From assembly GCF_900188125.1 (NCBI RefSeq), contig NZ_FZOW01000002.1:248001-312000 (forward strand): a stretch of DNA of 64,000 nucleotides, in the 5' to 3' direction. Below, one piece after another: positions 43,492-52,877 of the stretch (its first letter is position 1; every line of letters begins with the position of its first letter). A program made the position numbers and the translations under genes. This stretch comes from Rhodococcoides kyotonense (lineage in GTDB: Bacteria > Actinomycetota > Actinomycetes > Mycobacteriales > Mycobacteriaceae). The notes under the pieces are model-generated. The model made no database searches. It was not told the DNA's origin and was given only the letters and a program-made list of their open reading frames with translations.

Positions 43492-44946
43492 ATGGCTTTC
43501 TCGTCCCGGCTGCTGGACAACTACTTCAAGATCACCGAACGCGGGTCCACCGTCGGCGCCGAAGTACGTGGCGGTCTCGTCACATTCGTCGCGATGGCCT
43601 ACATCGTCGTCCTCAATCCGCTGATCCTGGGCAGCTTCTCGCCCGATGACGCGGCGGCCAAGACGGACGTACTCGGCAACATTCTCCCGGTCTCTCAGGT
43701 GGCCGCGGTGACGGCTCTCGTCGCCGGGTTCATGAGCATCCTGTTCGGCATCGTCGCCAACTATCCGTTCGGCATCGCCGCGGGTCTCGGCATCAACACT
43801 CTGCTCGCCGTCACGATCGCGCCGCAGGTGACCTGGCCGGAGGCAATGGGACTCGTCGTCATCGACGGCATCATCATCGTGTTGCTCGCGGTCACCGGCT
43901 TCCGTACCGCCGTGTTCAACGCCATCCCAGCGGAATTGAAGGCCGCGATCGCAGCAGGCATCGGTGCGTTCATCGCCTTCATCGGTCTCGTCGACTCCGG
44001 TTTCGTCCGCCGCATCCCCGACGTCGCAGGCACGACGGTTCCCGTCGCGCTCGGCATCGACGGGTCCATCGCGTCGTGGCCGACGGCCGTGTTCGTGTTC
44101 GGTGTGCTGCTGATGGGCGTCCTGGTCGTGCGAAAGGTGCGCGGCGGCTTGCTGATCGGCATCGTCGTCACCACCGGCGTCGCGGCGATCATCGAAGCGC
44201 TCACCGATGTCGGACCGTCTCAGGGCGTCGACCCCAAGGGGTGGAACCTGAGCGTGCCGATCCTGCCGGACAACCTCTTCCAGATTCCCGATCTGTCGCT
44301 CGTGGGTGATGTGAATCTGTTCGGTGCCTTCACTCGCATCGGTGTGCTCGCGGCCAGCCTCCTCGTCTTCACGCTCGTGCTCGCCAACTTCTTCGACGCG
44401 ATGGGCACGATGACCGGACTCGGCAAGGAAGGCAACCTCGTCGACTCGAAGGGCACGCTGCCCGGCATCGGGAAGGCTCTCGTCGTCGAGGGCACCGGCG
44501 CGATCGCAGGCGGCGCCGCATCGGCGTCGTCGAACACGGTGTTCGTGGAATCGGCGTCGGGCATCGCCGAAGGCGCGCGAACCGGACTCGCGAACGTCGT
44601 CACCGGCGTGCTGTTCCTCGCCGCGATGTTCCTGACGCCTCTCACCGCGATCGTGCCGATCGAGGCCGCAGCTCCGGCCCTGGTCGTCGTCGGTGCCTTG
44701 ATGATCGGGCAGGTCCGCGACATCGATTTCACGAAGTTCGAGATCGCGCTTCCTGCGTTCCTGACCATTGTCGTCATGCCGTTCACGTACTCCATCGCCA
44801 ACGGGATCGGAGTCGGTTTCATCACCTGGGTCGTACTCGCGGTAGGTGCCCGGAAAGCGAAATCGGTACATCCCTTGCTCTGGGTCGTCGCTGCGCTGTT
44901 CGTTGCATATTTCGTCGTCGGACCCATCACTGACGCGGTTACGTGA
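43492..44946 (+). CDS. NCS2-family purine permease, AzgA type
   Basis: A 484-residue membrane transporter with about 13 helices. The AzgA-group motifs are GGLVTFVAMAYIVVLNPLIL in helix 1, MGLGINT-like GIAAGLGINTLLA, and the SASSNTVFVESASGIAEGARTG region, which is split between helices. Members take up adenine, guanine or hypoxanthine with protons. TAGGTT (43480-43485) lies six bases before the ATG, so the message is probably leaderless. No purine riboswitch can fit in the short upstream interval. Confidence 0.9.
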   Translation: MAFSSRLLDNYFKITERGSTVGAEVRGGLVTFVAMAYIVVLNPLILGSFSPDDAAAKTDVLGNILPVSQVAAVTALVAGFMSILFGIVANYPFGIAAGLGINTLLAVTIAPQVTWPEAMGLVVIDGIIIVLLAVTGFRTAVFNAIPAELKAAIAAGIGAFIAFIGLVDSGFVRRIPDVAGTTVPVALGIDGSIASWPTAVFVFGVLLMGVLVVRKVRGGLLIGIVVTTGVAAIIEALTDVGPSQGVDPKGWNLSVPILPDNLFQIPDLSLVGDVNLFGAFTRIGVLAASLLVFTLVLANFFDAMGTMTGLGKEGNLVDSKGTLPGIGKALVVEGTGAIAGGAASASSNTVFVESASGIAEGARTGLANVVTGVLFLAAMFLTPLTAIVPIEAAAPALVVVGALMIGQVRDIDFTKFEIALPAFLTIVVMPFTYSIANGIGVGFITWVVLAVGARKAKSVHPLLWVVAALFVAYFVVGPITDAVT

Positions 44947-44980
44947 GCCTTCAGGCGTCTCTAGGCGTAATCTCTCCGCT

Positions 44981-45427
44981 GTGACGTCGGGATACAGCGT
45001 TAAGGACAACCGTGAATTGGCGAGCGATCTCTCGCTCGCCGTAGTGCGATTGACTCGCCATCTCAGGGGGCGCCGAGTCGATTCGCAGGTGTCGTTGACT
45101 CAGCTGTCGGCTCTTGCGACTTTGAGCCGAGAAGGGGACATGACGCCAGGGGCACTCGCCTTGCGCGAGAAGGTTCAGCCGCCCTCGATGACGCGCGTCA
45201 TCGCGTCGTTGGCCGAGCTCGGATTGGTCGTGCGCACTCCGCACCCCACCGACGGCCGTCAGGTGATCGTCTCGTTGTCGTCTGCGGGCAAGGAGCTGAT
45301 CGCAGACGAGGCCAGCGCGCGTGAAGCGTGGATGACGGCTCAGTTGGAGGGGTTGGACGGTGCACAGTTGGCCGTCCTGCGAGATGCCGTCGACATCATC
45401 GGTGCTCTGGTGAGCGACTCGGAGTAG
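44981..45427 (+). CDS. MarR-family regulator (Rv0880-like)
   Basis: A 148-residue winged-helix protein. GDMTPGALALREKVQPPSM with TRVIASLAELGLV is the DNA-binding unit, and RTPHPTDGRQVIV the wing. It has no cysteines. The GTG at 44981 is seven bases after TAATCT. The MFS gene 28 bases downstream is the likely regulated partner, a common marR-MFS pairing. In M. tuberculosis the Rv0880 protein occupies the same position. Confidence 0.9.
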   Translation: MTSGYSVKDNRELASDLSLAVVRLTRHLRGRRVDSQVSLTQLSALATLSREGDMTPGALALREKVQPPSMTRVIASLAELGLVVRTPHPTDGRQVIVSLSSAGKELIADEASAREAWMTAQLEGLDGAQLAVLRDAVDIIGALVSDSE

Positions 45428-45455
45428 ATCGTTACCCAGGGTTAGTATGTAAAGA

Positions 45456-46814
45456 GTGCCTACTGCTCCGTCGATGTTCGCTGCGCTGCGAACACGCAAC
45501 TACCGTTTGTGGGCCTCCGGGCAGATCGTGTCCCTCGTCGGGACGTGGATGCAGCGGGTTGCACAGGACTGGCTCGTACTGACCCTGTCCGGGGGAAACG
45601 GCTTCGCCGTCGGCATCGTCATGGCCCTGCAGTTCGGGCCGACGTTGCTGTTGTCGGTATGGGGTGGCGTGCTCGCCGACCGCTACGACAAACGCAAGCT
45701 CCTGATGATCACGCAGGCCTTCGCTGCCGTCTGCGGACTTGTCCTCGGTGTGCTCGACGTCGGCAACATCGTCGAACTCTGGCATGTCTACGTCATCGCG
45801 TTCGTGCTCGGCTGCTCGTCGGCGATCGATGCGCCTGTCCGCCAATCGTTCACCATCGAGATGGTCGGCAAGGAAACGCTGTCCAACGCGATCGCGCTCA
45901 ATTCGATGACGTTCAATTCGGCGCGCATCATCGGCCCGGCGGTCTCGGGCGTCCTCATCACGTTGATCGGCACCGGGTGGGTGTTCCTGATCAACGCGGT
46001 GTCCTTCGCCGGAGTGTTCGGTGCACTGTTGGCGATGCGTGCCAAGGACCTGTACCGCGTCGAACCTGCACCGCGCGCGAAAGGTCAGGTGCGTGCAGGC
46101 TTCGCTTACGTATGGGGCAGGCCCGACCTCCGGGTGCTGTTGGCGACGGTCTTCATGGTGTCGACGTTCGGGCTGAACTTCCCGCTGAGCCTCGCTGTGC
46201 TGGCACGTAATTCGTTCGGAAGTGGCGCCGACGCGTACGGCTTGCTGTCGACGACGTTGGCGGTCGGAACCCTCGCGGGCGCGACCCTCGCAGCACGACG
46301 GACCAGTTCGCCGCGACTTCGGCTGTTCATCGGTGCCGTGATCGCCTTCGGTGCGTTCGAGCTTCTCGTCGGCTTGATGCCGAACTACGTCCTCGTCGCG
46401 ATTCTGCTCGTCCCGACGGGTGCGCTGACACTGACGTTCACGACGTCGGCGATGAACATCCTGCAGATGTCGGTGCCGTCGGACATGCGTGGACGCGTCA
46501 TGGGTATCTACATGCTCTGCTTCCTCGGCGGAACGCCGCTCGGCAGCCCTGTTCTCGGTTGGCTCGCAGACGTTCTCGACCCGCGGGCGCCACTGGTGTT
46601 CGGCGGCATCGTCTCGCTCGCGACCGGCGTCGTGGCGGGGGTCTATCTGATGAGGCGGGGAAAGCTGCGCGTGACACTGGTCCGGGGCACCGACCGCCTG
46701 CGGCTACCGGTCATGGAGGTCCGACGCAGCCGCGTGTGCGACGCGTCCGAGCAGGCCGTCGAGGTGGGAACGGCCCGTTCCGAGGAGCCGCGCCGATCTC
46801 AGATCCAGCCGTAG
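45456..46814 (+). CDS. MFS exporter (EntS/MFS_3 type)
   Basis: A 452-residue twelve-helix transporter. The beginning FAALRTRNYRLWASGQIVSL and the QRVAQDWLVLTLSG region identify the MFS_3 group, and GGVLADRYDKRKLL is motif A. Members export drugs or siderophores. The C-terminal 60 residues are cytoplasmic and charged. TAGTAT lies seven bases before the GTG. It follows the MarR gene and meets the response-regulator gene tail to tail with 16 bases of overlap. Confidence 0.88.
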   Translation: MPTAPSMFAALRTRNYRLWASGQIVSLVGTWMQRVAQDWLVLTLSGGNGFAVGIVMALQFGPTLLLSVWGGVLADRYDKRKLLMITQAFAAVCGLVLGVLDVGNIVELWHVYVIAFVLGCSSAIDAPVRQSFTIEMVGKETLSNAIALNSMTFNSARIIGPAVSGVLITLIGTGWVFLINAVSFAGVFGALLAMRAKDLYRVEPAPRAKGQVRAGFAYVWGRPDLRVLLATVFMVSTFGLNFPLSLAVLARNSFGSGADAYGLLSTTLAVGTLAGATLAARRTSSPRLRLFIGAVIAFGAFELLVGLMPNYVLVAILLVPTGALTLTFTTSAMNILQMSVPSDMRGRVMGIYMLCFLGGTPLGSPVLGWLADVLDPRAPLVFGGIVSLATGVVAGVYLMRRGKLRVTLVRGTDRLRLPVMEVRRSRVCDASEQAVEVGTARSEEPRRSQIQP

Positions 46815-47404
46815 CGTCGGGCAACGGCACAGGCTTCGTGACGGTTGGCCGCACCCAGTTTCGCGGCCGCCGCGGACAGATAGTTCCGCGTCGTGCCCTG
46901 GGTCAGGTGCGCTCGCTGCGCGATCTCGGCGATCGACGCACCGTCCGCGGCGTATTCGAGAACGTCTGCCTCCCTGGGCGTCAGCGGCGAATCACCCGCG
47001 CCGATGGCCTCGGCAGCCAGTGTCGGGTCCACGTAGCGACCGCCGCCGTGCACGGTCCGCACGACCTCGGCGAGCGTCGACGCGGACGTGGTCTTCGGAA
47101 GGAAGCCGCGCACCCCGGCCGCCAGCGCCTTCTTCAGATAGCCGGGACGGCCGTGGCTGGTGACGATGATGGCAGCGCACGACGGGAGAGCCGCGGCGAT
47201 CTGCCCTGCCGCCTCGATCCCGTCGATACCGCCCATCTGCAGATCGAGCACCGCGACGTCGGGCGCGTGCGTCTTCGCGGCGTCGACGGCCTCTTCGCCG
47301 GATTCGGCCTGCGCGACGATCTCGATGTCGTCCTCGAGTGCGATCATGGTCGCCAGCGCGGTGCGGATGAGATTCTCGTCGTCGGCGAGCAGTACACGGA
47401 TCAT
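46799..47404 (-). CDS. NarL/LuxR-type response regulator
   Basis: A 201-residue regulator. The receiver domain is at 1-120, with acidic pocket DDE (8-10), phospho-acceptor Asp54 in VAVLDLQMGGIDG and the conserved Lys near 104 in FLPK. LuxR helix-turn-helix is at about 140-200 (LTPREADVLEYAADGASIAEIA). The ATG overlaps the kinase stop by four bases. It probably controls the upstream ABC transporter genes, as in DesKR or LiaRS systems. Confidence 0.93.
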   Translation of the reverse strand: MIRVLLADDENLIRTALATMIALEDDIEIVAQAESGEEAVDAAKTHAPDVAVLDLQMGGIDGIEAAGQIAAALPSCAAIIVTSHGRPGYLKKALAAGVRGFLPKTTSASTLAEVVRTVHGGGRYVDPTLAAEAIGAGDSPLTPREADVLEYAADGASIAEIAQRAHLTQGTTRNYLSAAAAKLGAANRHEACAVARRYGWI

Positions 47405-48522
47405 GATTCCACCGTAGACGGGAACGTCGCCGACAGCGTGAATTCGTCTGCCGTGCAGGCGACGTCGACGGTACCGCCGACCCCTGCCAGCCGTTCCTTC
47501 AAGCTGGTGATTCCCGTGCCGTCCTTCGATCCGTTGCTGTGCGGTCGGTCGTTGGTCATCGATACGCTGTTCTTGCCGAAGCTTATTCGGCAACACGTGG
47601 CGTCGGAATGGCGCAGGACGTTGGTCGCGCCCTCGCGGACGAGAAACGCCGCGGCCTCGGTGTAGGCCGGGTCGATGACGTCGGCGGAGCCGACCGTCTC
47701 CGTGTCGATGCCTGCAGCGCCGAGCAGTGAACGCGCGCCGTCGATCTCGGCGACGAGATCGACTTGTCGGTAGCCGCGTGCCAGTTGCCGCGCCTCGGTC
47801 ATGGATCGGTGGGCAAGGTCCCTGACCTCGTCCATCTGGGCGGCGGCTCGGTCGTCGCCCCGCCGCGACAGCGTCGCCGCGAGCTCGCTCTTGACGGCGA
47901 TCGCCGACAGGGCCCGGCCGACGACGTCGTGCAGATCGCGCGAGAACCGCAGTCGTTCCTCGGCGACCGACAGTGCCGACGCTGCATGACGCGACGCGTC
48001 GAGCTCGTTGACGATGCGCAGCAGCCAGATCGACAGATGCACGCTTCCTGCCATCGCGGCGACGATGAACAACGCGACGATGCCGGCGAGGATCCCCGAG
48101 AACGTGACGGCGGCGATGGCCCCGACGACCACCGCCAGCACCATCGAGATCCTGAGGGTCGTCATCGCGGTGATCGGAATGGACACGATCAGCAGGACCC
48201 AGAGCCACAGCTGAGGTTCCTGGCCGGCGATTCCTGCCGCGATTCCGGTGGCGAAAGCGATCGCCAGCGGCAGGCGCGCGTCGCCGTGATCGGTCCCGCC
48301 CAACTTCGGTAGCCGTCGTATCGTGACGATCGTCGCGATACAACTCGCGACGATCGCGACGGCAGCGAGCCATTCGCTGTTCGAGATCGTTTCGGTCACC
48401 GATGCGATGGCGAGCGCGACGATGATGGTGATGAACGACTGGCGGGTGTAGAGCCGGACCTTGTCGACCTCGGTCGTGTCCTGCCACGTCGTCCGTGGGT
48501 CGAGGTAACGGCGCAGTTCCAT
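47401..48522 (-). CDS. DesK-type sensor histidine kinase
   Basis: A 373-residue membrane kinase. About four to five membrane helices lie in the first 150 residues, and there is no extracellular sensor domain. The phospho-acceptor His is in RFSRDLHDVVGRALSAIAVK (HisKA_3), and the ATPase N-box is FLVREGATNVLRHSDA. GGAAGGG lies eight bases before the ATG. It belongs to the intramembrane-sensing group, which usually detects membrane stress or cell-wall antibiotics. It follows the permease gene by 19 bases. Confidence 0.92.
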   Translation of the reverse strand: MELRRYLDPRTTWQDTTEVDKVRLYTRQSFITIIVALAIASVTETISNSEWLAAVAIVASCIATIVTIRRLPKLGGTDHGDARLPLAIAFATGIAAGIAGQEPQLWLWVLLIVSIPITAMTTLRISMVLAVVVGAIAAVTFSGILAGIVALFIVAAMAGSVHLSIWLLRIVNELDASRHAASALSVAEERLRFSRDLHDVVGRALSAIAVKSELAATLSRRGDDRAAAQMDEVRDLAHRSMTEARQLARGYRQVDLVAEIDGARSLLGAAGIDTETVGSADVIDPAYTEAAAFLVREGATNVLRHSDATCCRISFGKNSVSMTNDRPHSNGSKDGTGITSLKERLAGVGGTVDVACTADEFTLSATFPSTVES

Positions 48523-48541
48523 GTCGCCTACCCTTCCAGAT

Positions 48542-49309
48542 TCACGCACGCGGTTCCCAGCGGAAGTGCGTCTTGGCGATGACGATCGATCCGACGATCC
48601 ATGCGGCGACGACCACCAGCGGCATCACGGCAGGGGAGAACGTCTCGACGACGGTGAGCGGTGCCGATTCCGGATCGGTCGTGCCGAGCCAGCCGAGGTT
48701 CACGAGATCCAGCACGGCAGCCATCGGTGTCAGATCGAGGACTCTGTCGAGAGATTCGGGCACGATGCCGCGCAGGAACCCGGTACCTGCCATCGCGATG
48801 AGGATGACCGGCAGGCTCGTGATCTGGGCAGCCTCGGCATTGCGCGTGAACGACGACGTGATCAGCGCCAGCGCCGCGAACATCGCTGCGCCGCCGCCGA
48901 GTCCGGCGACGAACAGGACAGGGTTGACCGGGAGTCCGCCGCCGAGCGCGGCGATGATCACCGTCAGAACGATCGTCAGGATGGCAGTCAGTGCGAACGA
49001 CGGTACGGCCGGGCCGAGAAGAATCTGGTTGTCGGTGGCCTCGCCGGTGCGAAGTCGCTTGAGTACCAATTCGTCTCGCCGTGTCGCATACGCGGACAGC
49101 AAGTTGTAGTACACGAGGAACACGAGCAGGAACAGGGCGAAGACTTCCAGGGCTCCCGAGACGACGGTGTCGGGGAGTCCGTCGTCGCGGCCGATCACCA
49201 GAATGACGATCGGAAAGAGCAGCGGCATGATCAACGCGTTGAACAGCAACACTCGGTTACGGATCAGCAGTGTGAACTCGCTGCGGGACAGTGTGGTCAA
49301 AGTGCTCAT
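48542..49309 (-). CDS. ABC-2 type transporter permease
   Basis: A 255-residue membrane subunit with six helices. The pattern SEFTLLIRNRVLLFNALIMP at the start and LPVILIAMAGTGF near the end is typical of the DrrB/ABC2 membrane group. Its ATG overlaps the ATPase stop (ATGA). It would work with the ATPase at 49306 as a homodimeric exporter of drugs, peptides or lipids. Confidence 0.9.
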   Translation of the reverse strand: MSTLTTLSRSEFTLLIRNRVLLFNALIMPLLFPIVILVIGRDDGLPDTVVSGALEVFALFLLVFLVYYNLLSAYATRRDELVLKRLRTGEATDNQILLGPAVPSFALTAILTIVLTVIIAALGGGLPVNPVLFVAGLGGGAAMFAALALITSSFTRNAEAAQITSLPVILIAMAGTGFLRGIVPESLDRVLDLTPMAAVLDLVNLGWLGTTDPESAPLTVVETFSPAVMPLVVVAAWIVGSIVIAKTHFRWEPRA

Positions 49310-50226
49310 GCCGAAATCTCCTGTCGCTGGTCGAATTCGTCTGCAATGGACAGGAACACGGTCTCGAGCGACGCAGCACGGGCGTCGAGGCCGTGGATGC
49401 GCACGCCCGATCGCTGCGCCCACAGCATCAGTTCGGTCAAGGTGTCCTGCAGTTCCCCGGTCCTGATGACGAGCTTGCCGTCCTCCACATCGACGGTGGC
49501 CGAAAGTAATTCGGGTAGAGGGACATTTGGTAGATCGAGACGAATGCTGGCGGGATGGTCGGCCACCACTTCCTCGACCGTGCCCGCGCGTACGACGCGT
49601 CCCTTGTGCATGATCGCGAGCCGGTCGGCCAGGCCCTCGGCCTCGTCGAGGTAGTGCGTGGTCAGCATGATCGTGACACCGGAGCGCTTGAGATCCTCGA
49701 TCAAAGACCACGTGTTCCGGCGACTTTCGGGGTCGAGACCCGTCGTCGGCTCGTCGAGGAACAACACGCGAGGTTGTCCGATGATCGCGCATGCGAGGTC
49801 GAGGCGTCGCTGCTCGCCGCCGGACAGGAACTTCACGCGCGTGCTCGCGCGGTCCGTCAGATCGACACGTTCCAGAACCTCGGCGACGGGGAGTGGATCG
49901 CTGCACGTTCCGGCCCACATCGTCAGACTCTCGAAAGCGGTGAGGTCCGAAGGCAGACCGCCCTTCTGCAGCATGATGCCGAGATTCGGCCGAACGTCCC
50001 GACGGTCGCGGACAGGGTCGAGACCCATGATCGACACCGTGCCCTCGCTCGGTCGGGAAAGCCCTTGGATCACTTCGAGAGTGGACGTCTTGCCTGCGCC
50101 GTTGGTGCCGAGGAGGCCGAACAGTTCGCCTTCCTCGACCACCAGGTCGAGCGCGCTGACGGCTTCGAACGCCGTCTTTCCGCTGCCGTAGCGTCGCGTC
50201 ATGTTCGACACTTCGATCATGCTCAT
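49306..50226 (-). CDS. ABC transporter ATP-binding protein
   Basis: A 306-residue ATPase. Walker A is GTNGAGKTST, the Q-loop lies in IMLQKGGLPSDLT, the signature is FLSGGEQRR, Walker B is VLFLDEP and the H-loop is TTHYLDEAE. The C-terminal 80 residues form the DrrA-type extension. It shares four-base overlaps with the small membrane gene before it and the permease after it. Together with the kinase and response regulator this makes a five-gene operon. Confidence 0.95.
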   Translation of the reverse strand: MSMIEVSNMTRRYGSGKTAFEAVSALDLVVEEGELFGLLGTNGAGKTSTLEVIQGLSRPSEGTVSIMGLDPVRDRRDVRPNLGIMLQKGGLPSDLTAFESLTMWAGTCSDPLPVAEVLERVDLTDRASTRVKFLSGGEQRRLDLACAIIGQPRVLFLDEPTTGLDPESRRNTWSLIEDLKRSGVTIMLTTHYLDEAEGLADRLAIMHKGRVVRAGTVEEVVADHPASIRLDLPNVPLPELLSATVDVEDGKLVIRTGELQDTLTELMLWAQRSGVRIHGLDARAASLETVFLSIADEFDQRQEISA

Positions 50227-50447
50227 GACCGGCTCCAACCACGCAGGCCGAGCGCGAAACGAATGCCGAGGAACACGAATGCCACTGCGGCAGCGACGAA
50301 CACCAGCACACTCGGTCCGACGATCGCGAAGACGATTCCGATCAGGGCGAGCGAGATCAGAATGACGACCACTTCGCGGGCCATCGTCGGGGCCGGACCG
50401 AACTCCATCAAGTCCGTGAACAGGTTTCCTTCATCCGGTTGCTTCAT
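50223..50447 (-). CDS. small membrane protein of the ABC/two-component operon
   Basis: A 74-residue protein with two membrane helices (about 22-40 and 45-65) and a short acidic N-terminus. Its stop overlaps the ATPase start (ATGA), so it is the first gene of the operon. Two ATGs (50459 and 50447) are possible starts. Small membrane proteins at this position can act as transporter accessories or kinase inputs, as LiaF-like proteins do, but the size and sequence do not match LiaF. Confidence 0.6.
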   Translation of the reverse strand: MKQPDEGNLFTDLMEFGPAPTMAREVVVILISLALIGIVFAIVGPSVLVFVAAAVAFVFLGIRFALGLRGWSRS

Positions 50448-50567
50448 GCATAGAAGCATCGCCGGTTCGAGGACGGCCGGGTAGTGCACGGCATCATCGG
50501 TCGGATTGACACCGTCACGGGTCGGAGATGACAAATGTCAGGGCGCGAGCGGGGTCTGCAGCAGTGG

Positions 50568-51767
50568 TCAGAAGGCCCAGCCCATCACCGGCGAGCGGTC
50601 TGTCGAGAACGCGAGGTCGACGGTGTGCAGCGCATCCGCGTCACGGCTCGACAGTCGTTCGGCCGCCGCGAATCGCGTTGCCCGATGCTGCCCGAAGTAC
50701 AGCGAGCTGAGCACGTCGATCTTCAGTGTGACGTCGGGTGCGGCCTCGGTGCGCGTCACCGTGGCCCGGCCCGCGGTGATCGTGACGTCGAACGTCCCGC
50801 CTGCGTCGAGGAACGGGTCGTCCACCTCGAGCACGAACTGCGCGTCGACGCCGTACGTGCGTGCTTCCAGAGCGGCCTTCACGTCCATGATCCGGCACCA
50901 CAATGCGTCGTGATGTCCGGTGATCTTGGGCAGCCGGTTGCTCGTCAGCAGGAACGGAAGGGCCTCGTCGGGGGCTTGGTTGACCTCGATGGTGTCGACG
51001 AGGTCCACGCCTGCGAGTACCTGCCACAGCTCGGCATAGGCGTCGTCCGTCACGGCGATGAACTCCTGCACGACGATCTTGCTCTCGGTCTCGCTGCGAC
51101 GGTACGCGGCATAGCCGTCGGGATGCACGATGAAGAACAGCTCGGTGAGGCCCTGCCTGCGGTTCTCGCGGTCGGCGAAGAAACGCTCCCAGCGGATCGG
51201 CGGTTTCGGCTGTGCACCCGCAGTACGGCGCTGCCAGCGCGAATAGATCTCCGGCAGAAGCGTCGACGCCTCCGTCGATTCGACGAGCCGCACGCCGGTG
51301 ACCGGCCGTACGCCTGCGTGGAACTGCGCGAACCGCCGATCGACGACGACGCGATGCTCCTCGGTGGCCGGGCCGTAACCGAAGCGTCCGTAGATCGTGG
51401 CTTCGCTCGCGGTCAGCAGCGACAGCGGCGCGCCCGCGTCCTGCAGCTTCCGGTGCTGCTTCGTGAACATACGACGCAGAATCCCGCGTCGGCGATGCGT
51501 CGGGGCCACCGACACCCACGAGACACCCGACGCCTCGACCTGTGCGCCACCGGGGACCGTCACCGACATCGGGAAGTGCATCGCGACGCCGACGGGAGTG
51601 TCGCCGTGCCACGCCATGACGACGTGCTGCGAACTCGTCAGGATCTGCGTCTCGGCGAGATCCTCGGAGTTCTGGTGTTCGCCGAATGCGTGCGCGTCGA
51701 GGAGGGCTACGGCACTCCAGTCGTCGTCGGTCGCTGTTCTGATCGTGATCGTGTCATCGGTACTCAT
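50568..51767 (-). CDS. Eis-like GNAT acetyltransferase
   Basis: A 399-residue protein with the three-part Eis architecture. The N-terminal GNAT domain has the acetyl-CoA loop VSVAPTHRRRGILRRMF, a second degenerate GNAT domain follows at about 160-290, and a sterol-carrier-like C-terminal domain ends in VDLAFSTDRSPVMGWAF. The free C-terminal carboxylate of Phe is the catalytic base in Eis enzymes. M. tuberculosis Eis multiply acetylates aminoglycosides and host proteins. The substrate here is unknown. It is not part of a visible operon. Confidence 0.9.
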   Translation of the reverse strand: MSTDDTITIRTATDDDWSAVALLDAHAFGEHQNSEDLAETQILTSSQHVVMAWHGDTPVGVAMHFPMSVTVPGGAQVEASGVSWVSVAPTHRRRGILRRMFTKQHRKLQDAGAPLSLLTASEATIYGRFGYGPATEEHRVVVDRRFAQFHAGVRPVTGVRLVESTEASTLLPEIYSRWQRRTAGAQPKPPIRWERFFADRENRRQGLTELFFIVHPDGYAAYRRSETESKIVVQEFIAVTDDAYAELWQVLAGVDLVDTIEVNQAPDEALPFLLTSNRLPKITGHHDALWCRIMDVKAALEARTYGVDAQFVLEVDDPFLDAGGTFDVTITAGRATVTRTEAAPDVTLKIDVLSSLYFGQHRATRFAAAERLSSRDADALHTVDLAFSTDRSPVMGWAF

Positions 51768-51804
51768 CACAGTCGAGCTTTTCACACCCTGCCAAGATGG
51801 ACAC

Positions 51805-52608
51805 GTGGTACACGTAATCGACATCGACGACTCCGCCGATCCGCGTCTCGACGACTTCCGCGATCTCAACTCCTCCGACCGCCGACCGGACCTGCCCGAC
51901 GGCAAAGGGCTCGTCATCGCCGAAGGCGTTCTGGTGGCCGAACGACTGCTGTCGTCGAGGTTCGCCCCGATCAGTCTTCTCGGCGTGGACCGTCGGTTGA
52001 CCGAGATGGGCTCGCGTCTCGACGACGTGGACGTTCCGTTCTATCGCGCGACGGCAGAAGTGATGGCCGAAGCCGTCGGCTTCCACTTGAACAGGGGAGT
52101 GCTCGCCGCCGCTCACCGACCGCCCGAACTCGACCTGGCCGATGTGCTGAAGGATGCGCGCACGGTCGTCGTACTCGAGGGCGTCAACGATCACGAGAAC
52201 CTCGGGTCGATGTTCCGCAACGCAGCAGGGCTCGGCGCCGACGCGGTGCTGTTCGGTGCGGCGTGCGCGGATCCGCTGTATCGACGAGCTGTGCGTGTGT
52301 CGATGGGCCATGTTCTGCGGGTGCCCTTCGCGCGTGTTCCGGATTGGCCTCGTGGGTTGAAGATTCTGCGGGACAACGGATTTCAGACCATCTCGCTGAC
52401 GCCCAACCCGTCGGCGATCCCGTTGGCCGAGGCGATGACGGGCGAGAAGGTGGCATTGTTGCTCGGCGCCGAGGGTCCAGGGCTGACCGAACATGCCATG
52501 CGCGCCACGGACGTTCGGGCTCGAATCCCGATGGCGCCGGGTACCGATTCGCTCAACGTCGCCACCGCTGCTGCGATGGCGTTCTACGAGCGGGTGCGGC
52601 TGCAGTGA
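51805..52608 (+). CDS. SpoU/TrmH-type RNA 2'-O-methyltransferase
   Basis: A 267-residue knotted methyltransferase. Motif 1 is NDHENLGSMFRNAAGLGADA, motif 2 is LLLGAEGPGLT and motif 3 is APGTDSLNVATAAAMAFYE, forming the SAM-binding trefoil knot. The N-terminal 100 residues are the substrate-binding domain. It modifies rRNA or tRNA; the target is not readable. The GTG follows CAAGAT by six bases. M. tuberculosis Rv0881 has the same place. Confidence 0.92.
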   Translation: MVHVIDIDDSADPRLDDFRDLNSSDRRPDLPDGKGLVIAEGVLVAERLLSSRFAPISLLGVDRRLTEMGSRLDDVDVPFYRATAEVMAEAVGFHLNRGVLAAAHRPPELDLADVLKDARTVVVLEGVNDHENLGSMFRNAAGLGADAVLFGAACADPLYRRAVRVSMGHVLRVPFARVPDWPRGLKILRDNGFQTISLTPNPSAIPLAEAMTGEKVALLLGAEGPGLTEHAMRATDVRARIPMAPGTDSLNVATAAAMAFYERVRLQ

Positions 52609-52877
52609 CCGGTGGCGGTGTCCTCTACACCGGTATTCCGGTAGCAGCGGTCGCGGCGGTGCTGGTCGGGACGGCCCTCACCGCCTTCGGCCTCGAGCTC
52701 GCTGCCGTCAACGTGTTCCTGGCGATCGGCATCAACCTCGTCGTGGTCGGTGGTGCGGCGCCGACCGTTCTGCGGTGGCGTCACACGCCTACCGTCCGAT
52801 GGCTCGTCTACGGCGCGAGCGTCGGCGCCGTTCTCAGCTTCGTGGCGCTGGGGGTTTCCGTCGCCACCAGCGCTTGA
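52605..52877 (+). CDS. DUF2537-type membrane protein
   Basis: A 90-residue protein with three hydrophobic helices. Its GTG overlaps the methyltransferase stop by four bases (GTGA), so the two are cotranslated. It corresponds to M. tuberculosis Rv0882 by position and size. It meets the DUF6928-like gene tail to tail with a 44-base overlap. The function is unknown. Confidence 0.75.
   Translation: MTGGGVLYTGIPVAAVAAVLVGTALTAFGLELAAVNVFLAIGINLVVVGGAAPTVLRWRHTPTVRWLVYGASVGAVLSFVALGVSVATSA

Noticed and set aside
48542..50311. A 589-codon frame joining the ABC permease to upstream sequence.
   Set aside because: The permease starts at 49309 with an ATGA overlap; the part before it is out-of-frame ATPase sequence, not a fusion.
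50535..52877. A 780-codon plus-strand frame.
   Set aside because: It is shadow of the Eis-like and methyltransferase genes except for its last 90 codons, which are the DUF2537-like gene.
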